Positions 1-5,634 of a stretch of 7,323 nt of DNA are shown here, one piece after another. Under the pieces are notes generated by a model. That model worked only from the letters and a program-made list of their open reading frames with translations. It ran no database searches and was not told the origin of the DNA. The stretch's first letter is position 1, and each line of letters opens with the position of its first letter. Position numbers and translations under genes: made by a program. Source of the stretch: Thermoplasmata archaeon (GTDB lineage: Archaea; Thermoplasmatota; Thermoplasmata; Lutacidiplasmatales; UBA184); assembly GCA_030039995.1 (NCBI GenBank), contig JASHUL010000100.1:1-7323 (forward strand), written 5' to 3'.

Positions 1-375
1 CAAGCGAGGTCCCTCGAGTTCTTCGAGCAGAAGGTCGGCTTCGAGCGGAAGACCGACGCCCGGCTCCCCGGTGGCTACCGTTGGGTGAGCGTCGGTCCCC
101 GCGGTCAGGAGCTGGAGCTCGCGCTCTGGGAGGTCGGCTCCGCGACCGACCCGGCGCAGAAAGAGTGGTCGAAGCAGTGGGCCCCGGGCCGCGCTCCTCC
201 GCTCGTCCTCCGCGTGGCAGATTGCCGAAAGACGTACGAAGAGTTGCACTCCCGGGGTGTCGATTTTCCCCAGCCTCCGAAGTCGTATCCGTGGGGGACC
301 TCCGCGACGTTTCAGGACCCCGACGGAAACCTGTTCTCCCTCAACGAGCCGCCGCGACCCCCTCCGTCCCCGTAA
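1..375 (+). CDS. VOC-superfamily (glyoxalase/bleomycin-resistance fold) protein, 5' partial
   Basis: The reading frame is open from base 1 to the TAA at 373-375 and gives the last 124 residues; the true start lies before the window. The visible part begins in the first helix of a VOC module ('LEFFEQKVGFE'), passes through strands such as 'RWVSVGPRGQELELALW', then the second half ('YEELHSRGVDF', 'YPWGTSATFQDPDGN', 'LFSLNEP'). The DPDGN turn before the last strand is the family hallmark. VOC proteins are small cytosolic metal enzymes (glyoxalase I, dioxygenases, epimerases) or drug-binding proteins, and the substrate cannot be told from this part. In many members the final strand carries a metal-binding Glu shortly after DPDGN; here the residues are F-S-L-N-E, so metal binding at that position is uncertain. 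The tail is proline-rich. The gene converges on the minus-strand surface-protein gene, with 60 bases between the stop codons. Confidence 0.85.
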   Translation, partial: QARSLEFFEQKVGFERKTDARLPGGYRWVSVGPRGQELELALWEVGSATDPAQKEWSKQWAPGRAPPLVLRVADCRKTYEELHSRGVDFPQPPKSYPWGTSATFQDPDGNLFSLNEPPRPPPSP

Positions 376-404
376 CGCGACCGACCAGCGTCGCGACGGA
401 GGGG
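359..404. repeat. Long inverted repeat between convergent genes (possible bidirectional 3'-end structure)
   Basis: A perfect 10-bp inverted repeat pairs 359-368 (CCCCTCCGTC) with 395-404 (GACGGAGGGG). Inside it a 5-bp stem pairs 377-381 (GCGAC) with 390-394 (GTCGC) around an 8-base loop, leaving 369-376 as a one-sided bulge. The left arm overlaps the last codons of the VOC gene and the right arm lies just beyond the stop of the surface-protein gene at 436. No T-run follows on either strand, so it is not a classic intrinsic terminator. Archaeal termination normally uses U-tracts, so a role in 3'-end protection or in separating convergent transcripts is inference only. Confidence 0.4.
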
Positions 405-435
405 CCGACCGTAGAGGAAGCCGGCTGTCCGTCGA

Positions 436-3400
436 TCAGCGGCGACTTCGGACCCAGCGCGCGAACGCGGTGTACCGGCCCCGAACCCATACGGTCGTAG
501 CGCGGAACAGCGAAAGGCTCCCGCGGGCGGTCGTGACGACCTGTCGCAGGGCCCAACCCGCGGGGGCGCTCAGGAACCGGGGGACCGCCCATCTTTCGGC
601 GCGAGGTCCGCCCGTCGAAACCGTGCGTTCCATCGACTCGAAGTTGCCGTCGTGAAGGAGCTCGAACGGAGCCGCCAGGGCCTCCTGAAGCGTGGGGGTC
701 GGCCGGCCCTCGGGACCGATCGCCGGCGCACCGGGCCCCGGGAACCGGGCCGAACCCAGGAACGACGCCGCGTCCTCGGAGCCGCGCGCGCGAGCGCGGC
801 GTCGCAGTACCCGGGCCGTCCGACGCCGTGCGGAGAGGTACGTCCCCAACACCAGCGCCCCCGAGAGCCCCACGGCAACGACCGCGAACGTGACGGTCTG
901 CCAGAGCTGGGCCGAGGTGAGTCCCGGCCCGCCGGGCGACGACCCCGAGGTCACTGCCGGCAAGTTCGTGAAGTTCACCGGCAGGGTCGCGGGCGCGTTC
1001 GGCACGTCGAGCTCTCCCGACGGCTGGCTCGCGTTCAGATACGAGTTCGAACCGATGACGAACTGGTACGTCCCGTTCTCCAGGTCGAGGTTGATGCTCG
1101 TTCCCGAGGACGTGAGGTTCTCGGTCTCGGGTCCGGTGACGGAGACCCACCAGGTCGAGCCGGCGGGTAATCCCTGTTCGGTGAACTGCACCCAGGTGTT
1201 CCCGGTGGTGTTGTTCGCGTCGGACGGCACCGGGGTCACGACCACGAGGACCTGCACGACATCGGTGGTGTTGGCCGTCACGGTGTAGCTGTTCATCGTG
1301 TCGTTCTGACCCATCAACGACGCGTTGGTCACGGTGGTTCCGGTCGGAAGTCCGGTGTAGGTGGCGTTCCCCGAGTCGTTGGTCGGGCCGAGGACGATCG
1401 ATAGGTTCTGCACACCGGTCGCCACCTCGATCTCGACGACGATGCCCGATACCGAGTCCCCGAAGGGGGTGGTCACCGTCAGCTCGAGGACCGTCGAGTT
1501 GTTCTGACCCACCGCTCCGCTGGTCGTCGCCGCGGCGCACCCGGACACCGGTCCCTCTCCGATCGAGTTGGAGGCGGCGACCTCGTAGCTGTAGGTGGTG
1601 ATCGCCGACAGTCCCGTGCTGGTGAAATTCACCTCGACCGACCCAAGGTCCGTGCTGATGCCGACACCGGTGCAACCCGCCCCGCCGAACGTATAGACCA
1701 CGTCGTCCGTCACGACGCCCGACGGGTTCGTCCAAGCGAGGGCGATCGCGTCGGACGAGACCGCGCTGGCCGTGAGGTTGGTCGGGGCCGAGGGAGCGCC
1801 GACACCGGTCGTGGCCCCAACACAGCCGGACGGCGGACCCTCTCCAACGACGTTCGCGGCGCCGACTTCGAAGCCGTAGTTCGTCGCGGCCGTGAGATTG
1901 GTGACCCCGTACGACGTCGCGACGGCCCCCACGTCCAGCACGAACGGTGTCCCCGAGCAGTTCGCGACCGCGAACTGCTCGACGTAATCGGCGGTCAACG
2001 GACCGCTGGGGTTGGTCCACGACAGCTGGATCTCGGTCGAGTTCGTGGGGGTAGCGGAGACGTTCGTGGGAGCCGCGGGCACGGTGGTCGGGGTCGTCCA
2101 TCCCGTGGCCGCCGCGGACGCGGGCGAGGTGCCTCCGGCGCTGACCGCCTCCACGTACGCGCAGTACTCCGTACCGGAGGCGAGAGACCCGAGGGTGTAC
2201 GCATCCGCGACCGCTTCGAGGCTGACCTTGGTCGGGGACGTGCAGGTCGAGCCCGCCTCCCACAAGAACACGTTGCTCGTCAGGTCTCCTCCCGGATTCG
2301 TCCACGACCACGTGAGGGACGACGAGGTCGAGGAGGTGGCCGAGAGTCCCGTCGGAGCGGCCGGCGCCGCGGGATATTCGGTCAGTACGACCGCGAACAC
2401 GCCCGTGTCCCCCGACACCCCGACGAACCGCGCTTCGATCGACTGACCGGCGCTGACGATGACCTGGTCGTCCCAGATGGTCGCCGTCCCGGTGGGGTCG
2501 CTCGGACAGGTCTGGCTGGACGAGTAACCTCCGCAGGCGGCCTCCGTGACGCCGGTGCCCCGGACCGTCCAGTCGTCGATCAACGCGAGCACCGTTCCGG
2601 CCGGCTCCTCGAGGATCTCGGCCGACCGCGTCGGTCCCGGATCGCTGCTCAGGTCGATGCTCGCGACGGCGATCTCCGCGCGGTAGTAGTACCCCGTGGG
2701 AGGGCTCGGCAGCGTGACCGTCTTCGGCGTACTGCTCAACGGCTTGACCGCGTCGCTCCACCGGTAGAACGCCACGGACGGATAGTCGCCGACCTCCGGG
2801 TCGAAGACAAGGTAGTAGGTGGAGTAGACATGCGTGGAGAGGTCGGCCCCGAAGCTGAGGAACATGTCGTGGTTCAGGTGGATGGTCTGTTCGAAGTGGG
2901 TGTACACCGCGACGCCAGCGGGGGTGCTCGACGCATACCCTCCCTCCCCTACCGTGGTTCCGTCCTGACCGGGGTCCATCACATCGTTCACGATCCCGTC
3001 GACGTTGGGGCCGTACACACCGGAGCAGGCCGACGGGGCCGGCGAGACGTCGAGGGCCGTGCACGTGGAGTCGTACAGATACGAGTTCTGCGACGAGCCC
3101 ACCGGACTGCTCGCCGTGATCGTGATCTTCGCGCTCACGAGGTCCCAGACGGTCCCGTTCGCGGGTGCGGGAACGTACGTCGTCTGAGTTCCTCCGTCGC
3201 CCGAGATCGTGCCGTTGTAGTAGAGGTACGACGCGGCCGCGGGCGCCGAGGAGACGTCGGGAGGCGTGTCGGATGCACGGGCCGTCGGTCCCAGCGAGGC
3301 CGACCAGCTGCTCATCAACAGCGCGAGCACGATCAGTGAAAGGAAGAGAAGCCCGAGGCGCGCGCCGCCTCGTCCGATGCGGAACCGGGCCCTAACCGGA

Positions 3401-3483
3401 CGAACGAGCGACGCCGAGCGCGCGAAAAAACTTGATGAAGTTTGAGGCGGGCGAATGAGTTGTTGCTGCCGTACGCGGGCCAT
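436..3483 (-). CDS. Large secreted, membrane-anchored surface glycoprotein with three FN3 repeats (Thermoplasmata-type)
   Basis: This 1015-residue protein of unknown exact role is built for the cell surface. A basic 40-residue N-terminus precedes a hydrophobic segment (about 43-57) with a possible cleavage site after A68-R-A70. Residues 75-370 form an Ala/Ser/Thr/Tyr-rich, probably beta-sandwich region with likely disulfides C141-C153 and C317-C326. Three fibronectin type III repeats follow (374-468, 469-563, 564-658), each with a W-T-N-P motif. Residues 660-755 look like an Ig-like module, and 763-840 form the 'FTEQGLPAGSTW' module. A transmembrane helix (about 863-883) ends in Arg-rich 'SARRR', followed by a 130-residue basic cytoplasmic tail. 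I count 22 N-X-S/T sequons. The ATG at 3483 is the only plausible start: no ATG, GTG or TTG occurs between it and the hydrophobic segment. A purine-rich stretch (GTGAGGAT on the minus strand) about 10 bases upstream could serve as ribosome-binding site. Adhesion or cell-envelope structure is the likeliest role. There is no visible protease or other enzymatic motif. Confidence 0.88.
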   Translation of the reverse strand: MARVRQQQLIRPPQTSSSFFARSASLVRPVRARFRIGRGGARLGLLFLSLIVLALLMSSWSASLGPTARASDTPPDVSSAPAAASYLYYNGTISGDGGTQTTYVPAPANGTVWDLVSAKITITASSPVGSSQNSYLYDSTCTALDVSPAPSACSGVYGPNVDGIVNDVMDPGQDGTTVGEGGYASSTPAGVAVYTHFEQTIHLNHDMFLSFGADLSTHVYSTYYLVFDPEVGDYPSVAFYRWSDAVKPLSSTPKTVTLPSPPTGYYYRAEIAVASIDLSSDPGPTRSAEILEEPAGTVLALIDDWTVRGTGVTEAACGGYSSSQTCPSDPTGTATIWDDQVIVSAGQSIEARFVGVSGDTGVFAVVLTEYPAAPAAPTGLSATSSTSSSLTWSWTNPGGDLTSNVFLWEAGSTCTSPTKVSLEAVADAYTLGSLASGTEYCAYVEAVSAGGTSPASAAATGWTTPTTVPAAPTNVSATPTNSTEIQLSWTNPSGPLTADYVEQFAVANCSGTPFVLDVGAVATSYGVTNLTAATNYGFEVGAANVVGEGPPSGCVGATTGVGAPSAPTNLTASAVSSDAIALAWTNPSGVVTDDVVYTFGGAGCTGVGISTDLGSVEVNFTSTGLSAITTYSYEVAASNSIGEGPVSGCAAATTSGAVGQNNSTVLELTVTTPFGDSVSGIVVEIEVATGVQNLSIVLGPTNDSGNATYTGLPTGTTVTNASLMGQNDTMNSYTVTANTTDVVQVLVVVTPVPSDANNTTGNTWVQFTEQGLPAGSTWWVSVTGPETENLTSSGTSINLDLENGTYQFVIGSNSYLNASQPSGELDVPNAPATLPVNFTNLPAVTSGSSPGGPGLTSAQLWQTVTFAVVAVGLSGALVLGTYLSARRRTARVLRRRARARGSEDAASFLGSARFPGPGAPAIGPEGRPTPTLQEALAAPFELLHDGNFESMERTVSTGGPRAERWAVPRFLSAPAGWALRQVVTTARGSLSLFRATTVWVRGRYTAFARWVRSRR
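1510..2364 (-). repeat. Three tandem FN3-type repeats, period exactly 285 bp (95 residues)
   Basis: Within the surface-protein gene the W-T-N-P motif recurs at residues 394, 489 and 584, exactly 95 residues apart. The linker motif A-A-P-T / A-A-P-T / S-A-P-T recurs at 375, 470 and 565 in the same phase. The first cysteine of each unit is also in register (C414, C509, C604). The second cysteine matches in units 2 and 3 (C554, C649, in 'GEGPPSGC' and 'GEGPVSGC') but lies at C441 in unit 1, where 459 would be expected. The identical unit length points to duplication of one ancestral module; the units have since diverged in sequence. Confidence 0.8.
3425..3443 (-). repeat. AT-rich hairpin followed by a six-T run inside the start of the surface-protein gene
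   Basis: On the minus strand the sequence AAACTT-CATC-AAGTTT is a perfect 6-bp inverted repeat with a 4-base loop (3428-3443). Its right arm continues into a run of six T (3430-3425). It sits in codons 14-20 (Q-T-S-S-S-F-F) of the surface-protein gene, an A/T island in otherwise GC-rich coding sequence. The layout resembles a weak intrinsic or U-tract terminator. Whether it terminates the upstream tRNA transcript or attenuates the surface gene is speculation. Confidence 0.35.
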
Positions 3484-3550
3484 CGGGGTGGATCCTCACT
3501 TTCACTTCCCTGTGACGATAAGCGCAGATGCTGCTGACCGCCTCGCAAGC

Positions 3551-3563
3551 GACTACTTTAGTC
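3551..3563. promoter_or_regulatory. 13-bp dyad with TATA-like core upstream of the surface-protein gene
   Basis: GACTA-CTT-TAGTC is a perfect 5-bp inverted repeat with a 3-base centre, in the 153-bp gap between the tRNA gene and the surface-protein start. It is about 70 bases upstream of the ATG. The minus strand here reads ACAAAGACTAAAGTAG, the most A/T-rich stretch of the gap. It could be a TATA-like element, which would give a leader of roughly 45 bases, or an operator. No canonical TTTATA box is present, so the assignment is weak. Confidence 0.25.
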
Positions 3564-3636
3564 TTTGTCCAAGATTCCATTTCGCCGTGCAAGAAGTGCG
3601 CATCGTACGAACTTCCGTATCGCGGAGGGAGAGCGA

Positions 3637-3711
3637 TGGGCCCGGTCGGATTTGAACCGACGACCTCCCGGTTATCAGCCGGGTGCTCCAGCCAAACTAA
3701 GCTACGGGCCC
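3637..3711 (-). tRNA. tRNA-Ile (anticodon GAU)
   Basis: Read on the minus strand from 3711, the gene folds as a complete cloverleaf. The 7-bp acceptor stem is GGGCCCG/CGGGCCC, and T8-A9 follow it. The D-arm is GCTT...GAGC with the conserved GG in its loop. The anticodon stem is CCCGG/CCGGG with loop CTGATAA, giving anticodon GAT at plus-strand 3674-3676. The variable loop is the 5-base AGGTC. The T-arm is GTCGG-TTCAAAT-CCGAC. The discriminator is A at 3637. No CCA is encoded (TCG follows), as is common in archaea, and there is no intron. GAU reads AUU and AUC isoleucine codons. No clear TATA box stands 20-35 bases upstream; the nearest candidate is CTTTAGG on the minus strand at 3758-3764. 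The surface-protein gene lies 153 bases downstream on the same strand. Confidence 0.97.
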
Positions 3712-3920
3712 GCCCCTCAGAGATGTTCCGTGCCGGAGCCCTCAGCACAGCATCGCTCCTAAAGCAGTTCCGCACGGTCGCCGACCGCTACGTCGCTCGA
3801 TGCCCCTCAGACAAGCCAACCTCTTCGCGGCGGCTCGCGCGGTGCGCGAGCTGCGGTCCTTTTCACTACGCCGAGGGGTGTCCGTGACGCGTTCCGGCGA
3901 CACCGTCGGCCGGTGAGGAC

Positions 3921-3973
3921 GCGATCGGATCGCCGCCAGGATTCGAAGGCGGCGCTAGTGGGGAGGAATCCTC
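3921..3973. repeat. Cluster of three overlapping or adjacent dyads
   Basis: Three inverted repeats lie within 53 bases. GCGATC-G-GATCGC (3921-3933) is a 6-bp dyad with a single central base. CGCCGCC...GGCGGCG (3931-3937 with 3948-3954) is a perfect 7-bp stem around a 10-base loop containing TTCGAA. GAGGA-A-TCCTC (3963-3973) is a 5-bp dyad. The first two share bases and so would be alternative structures. They could be operator sites or part of a structured untranslated RNA. GC richness makes such dyads easier to form by chance. Confidence 0.3.
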
Positions 3974-4059
3974 GCAGCAGTCCGCGCTCTTGGCCGGCGT
4001 CCGGCTCGGTTCGGTTGTCGCCTCCGGCTTGGGAGTTCGGCCCCCTAACCCCGATATCA

Positions 4060-4071
4060 CGAGCGCGCTCG
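4060..4071. repeat. 12-bp perfect palindrome CGAGCGCGCTCG
   Basis: This is a perfect self-complementary dodecamer in the gene-less interval, immediately after GATATC (itself palindromic, 4053-4058). It is a possible binding site for a dimeric regulator, with no adjacent gene start to support that. The nearest minus-strand gene ends at 4247. Confidence 0.25.
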
Positions 4072-4246
4072 CGTCCTGTTCGCCGCGACCGAGCTGGTTC
4101 GTTCTACGCCGGCAGCGCGACGTCGACTTCTACTTACTCTGTGGACTCCGACCTTCGCGGTGAGTTCGACGCGCGGGCTATCTCCCCGACGATGCCCTCC
4201 TCGTGCACCCCGGCGCCCGACGGGGCTCGACGGGCCGGAGAAACCG

Positions 4247-4531
4247 TCAGAGCGCGCGCTGGGCGCGCTCCCACAGGACCGCGGAGACCACCAGAAACGC
4301 AACTCCAGCAACGAACGCAGGCGCTGCCCCCGAGTAGATCTGTCCGACGGAACACGCCGTGTTGCTTGTGGCGCACTGAACGACCAGCCCTAGGGCATCT
4401 GCGAGCTGCCAGACCCCGAGGGCGAGCAACACGAGTCCCCCGGTCAAGTACACCGCGTGCGTGATGGCACGTCCCGTGGCGGCCTCCGCCGGCGCCCCCA
4501 ACGACGGATCTCGGGGCGATACGGCGGTCAT
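4247..4531 (-). CDS. Small two-helix membrane protein, family not recognised
   Basis: This 94-residue protein has two strongly hydrophobic segments, about residues 27-48 ('YLTGGLVLLALGVWQLADAL') and 68-87 ('AAPAFVAGVAFLVVSAVLW'). They are joined by a short polar loop with two cysteines (C53 and C60) and the sequence S-V-G-Q-I-Y. The N-terminus is polar (about 25 residues) and the C-terminus ends basic ('ERAQRAL'), so both ends probably face the cytoplasm and the loop faces outside, where the cysteines could form a disulfide. The ATG at 4531 is preceded on the minus strand by GAGGGT (4543-4538) at about 6 bases, a good Shine-Dalgarno match that supports this start. I recognise no family and suggest no function. 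Hydrophobic patterning plus the ribosome-binding site make it more credible than neighbouring open frames. It is divergent from the oxidoreductase gene at 4739. Confidence 0.65.
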   Translation of the reverse strand: MTAVSPRDPSLGAPAEAATGRAITHAVYLTGGLVLLALGVWQLADALGLVVQCATSNTACSVGQIYSGAAPAFVAGVAFLVVSAVLWERAQRAL

Positions 4532-4698
4532 CGTACGACCCTCAACCTGCGGTCCGACTTAGGTTTGCGCGACCTCCCGAAGATGTCGACCTCGATTGTC
4601 CCGGGCGTGCCGACGGTGCGCGTTCCCCGCTTCCGAACTTCGTCTCGGGGCCCGATGGGAGCTCCGGCCGGCGCGGCCGACGTCGGAGCTTCGGAGCT

Positions 4699-4705
4699 CA
4701 AATAC
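4699..4705 (+). promoter_or_regulatory. Candidate TATA-like element for the oxidoreductase-DUF1059 unit
   Basis: CAAATAC is the most A/T-rich stretch in the 207-bp divergent interval (4532-4738) close to the oxidoreductase start. It is about 35 bases before the ATG at 4739, compatible with an archaeal TATA box and a very short leader. The match to a TTTATA consensus is poor. The rest of the interval shows no other clear signal. Confidence 0.22.
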
Positions 4706-4738
4706 GGGCTTCGACCTCGTCGCTGGCGAAGGAAGCGG

Positions 4739-5380
4739 ATGAGAGTCGTCGTGTTCGGTGCCAGCGGCAATCTCGGTCGCCGGATCACTTCCGAGCTAAC
4801 GCATCGAGGCCACACGGTCCGCGTCGTGACCCAACTTGGTGCCAAGGCGGCGTCCCCGCGGGGAGGCACGGTGAACGTGGTCGCCGAGGTCACCAATCCC
4901 ACGAGTGTGGCCGAAGCGGTTCGAGGCGCGGACGCAGTCGTCTCGGCGATCGGCCCCCGCGAAGGACAGTCGGCGACGATTCTGCTCGGAGCCGCTCGCG
5001 GTCTGCTCGAGGGACTTCGCCGGGGCGGCGTCCATCGGCTGGTGGTGGTCGGCGGCGCGGGGAGCCTCGAGGTCTCCCCCGGGGTCGAACTTGCGGACAC
5101 CCCGAACTTTCCGAAGGAATGGAAGCCGGTCGCGGACGCTCACCGAGAGGCACTTTCGATCTATCGACAGGAACCGGACTTGGAGTGGACCGTCGTATCG
5201 CCCGCGGCGCTCATCGAGCCCGGAAAACGCACCGGTCGGTACCGCGCGGGCGGCGAGCAACTGCTCGTCGACGCGAAGGGCGAGAGTCGGATCTCGGCGG
5301 AGGATTACGCCGTCGCGATCGTCGACGAGCTCGAGACACCACGTCATGTACGCCGACGGTTCACGGTAGCCTCGGCATGA
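4739..5380 (+). CDS. NAD(P)-binding oxidoreductase, atypical SDR (YwnB/SDR_a5-like, NmrA clan)
   Basis: The 213-residue protein starts 'MRVVVFGASGNLG', a first beta strand and G-x-x-G-x-x-G dinucleotide-binding turn (G7, G10, G13). It then follows the family plan: 'VTNPTSVAEAVRGADAVVSAIGP' (51-73), 'LRRGGVHRLVVVGGAGSLEV' (93-112), 'PNFPKEWKPVADAHREAL' (122-139), 'DLEWTVVSPAALIEPGKRTG' (147-166) and 'GESRISAEDYAVAIVDELETP' (181-201). Length and order fit single-domain flavin/biliverdin-reductase-like proteins; the true substrate is unknown. After the second strand, where relatives often carry an Arg for the NADP phosphate ('LVR'), this protein has 'VVTQLGAK', so NADH preference is possible. 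The frame is open further upstream, but family alignment and a GGAAG three bases before it place the start at 4739. The stop overlaps the ATG of the DUF1059 gene (ATGA), implying translational coupling. Confidence 0.88.
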   Translation: MRVVVFGASGNLGRRITSELTHRGHTVRVVTQLGAKAASPRGGTVNVVAEVTNPTSVAEAVRGADAVVSAIGPREGQSATILLGAARGLLEGLRRGGVHRLVVVGGAGSLEVSPGVELADTPNFPKEWKPVADAHREALSIYRQEPDLEWTVVSPAALIEPGKRTGRYRAGGEQLLVDAKGESRISAEDYAVAIVDELETPRHVRRRFTVASA

Positions 5381-5574
5381 CGATGAGCGGGTCCGAGGTA
5401 CGCTGGTCCCTCGCGTGTCGAGACCTGGGTTTCGCATGTGAGTGGGAGCTCCGGGCTCGTCCCCTCGCCGAGCTGGAGACAAGGTTCCGAGAGCACGCGC
5501 AATGCGCCCACGCGGCCGCGTCGACCGACTCGGAGTTGGCGTCGAAAGTCGCCGGGGCGCGCCGACCGTCGTGA
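5377..5574 (+). CDS. DUF1059-family small protein
   Basis: This is a 65-residue protein whose core 'LACRDLGFACEWELRA' followed by 'AELETRFREHAQCAHAA' matches the DUF1059 pattern as I know it: C-R-D-L-G-x-x-C, an acidic helix, then E-H-A-x-x-x-H. The family function is unknown. C14, C21, H40 and H45 are spaced so that a bound metal is conceivable, which is inference. A further C43 and a short basic tail ('GARRPS') lie at the end. The start ATG overlaps the TGA of the oxidoreductase (ATGA), arguing for one transcript and coupled translation. A second in-frame ATG two codons later (5383) is an alternative start. The gene is followed by a 105-bp gap with hairpins before aprB. Confidence 0.8.
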   Translation: MTMSGSEVRWSLACRDLGFACEWELRARPLAELETRFREHAQCAHAAASTDSELASKVAGARRPS

Positions 5575-5585
5575 GGCCGCCCGCC

Positions 5586-5619
5586 GGGCCGCACCGGGTG
5601 CGGGCCCTCGGGTCGCCCG
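5586..5619 (+). terminator. Two tandem GC-rich hairpins after the DUF1059 gene
   Basis: The first hairpin pairs GGGCC-GCAC (5586-5594) with GTGC-G-GGCCC (5598-5607) around a 3-base loop, with one bulged G. The second pairs CGGG (5609-5612) with CCCG (5616-5619) around TCG. An A-run and then CCTTTTGTT (5626-5634) follow, so stems plus a short T-rich tract could end the oxidoreductase-DUF1059 transcript. The same A/T stretch may instead be part of the aprB promoter. Confidence 0.35.
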
Positions 5620-5620
5620 G

Positions 5621-5634
5621 GAAAACCTTTTGTT
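5621..5634 (+). promoter_or_regulatory. Candidate BRE/TATA-like promoter element for aprBA
   Basis: GAAAACCTTTTGTT is an A/T-rich island in a very GC-rich gap. An A-tract followed by a T-tract resembles an archaeal BRE plus a degenerate TATA box. Its centre is about 50 bases before the aprB ATG, so transcription would start near 5655 and leave a leader of about 25 bases containing GAGGAG (5660-5665). It is not a strong consensus match. Confidence 0.35.

Larger units (their letters stand above)
3712..4246. other. Gene-less interval of 535 bp
   Basis: No convincing protein or RNA gene is visible between tRNA-Ile and the small membrane protein. The open frames here translate to Arg/Ser/Pro-rich strings without hydrophobic cores or family motifs, which suggests chance openness in GC-rich DNA. 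The interval holds several short perfect dyads (annotated separately) and one weak TATA-like hexamer that may serve the tRNA. I saw no C/D-box sRNA motifs, no repeat array and no recognisable gene remnant. Confidence 0.6.

Noticed and set aside
341..3064. A 907-codon open frame on the minus strand, in another phase of the surface-protein gene
   Set aside because: Its translation is Arg/Gly/His-rich low-complexity text without domains. The other frame has a signal segment, FN3 motifs, sequons and a membrane helix, so this is a GC-driven shadow.
3939..3947. TTCGAATCC on the minus strand, resembling a tRNA T-loop
   Set aside because: The closing pair before TTC is C rather than the expected G, the stem is 7 bp, and no acceptor, D or anticodon arms can be built around it.
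3866..4060. A 64-codon minus-strand open frame starting with GTG
   Set aside because: The product is low-complexity Pro/Ser/Gly, has no upstream ribosome-binding site and no recognisable features.
3913..4464. A 183-codon plus-strand open frame across the gene-less interval and the small membrane-protein gene
   Set aside because: The translation is an Arg/Ser/Pro string with no hydrophobic core or motif, and no ribosome-binding site; it overlaps the better-supported minus-strand gene.
4457..4738. A 94-residue N-terminal extension of the oxidoreductase
   Set aside because: The family starts at the 'MRVVVFGASG' strand; the extension is Arg-rich, overlaps the divergent gene and resembles no domain.
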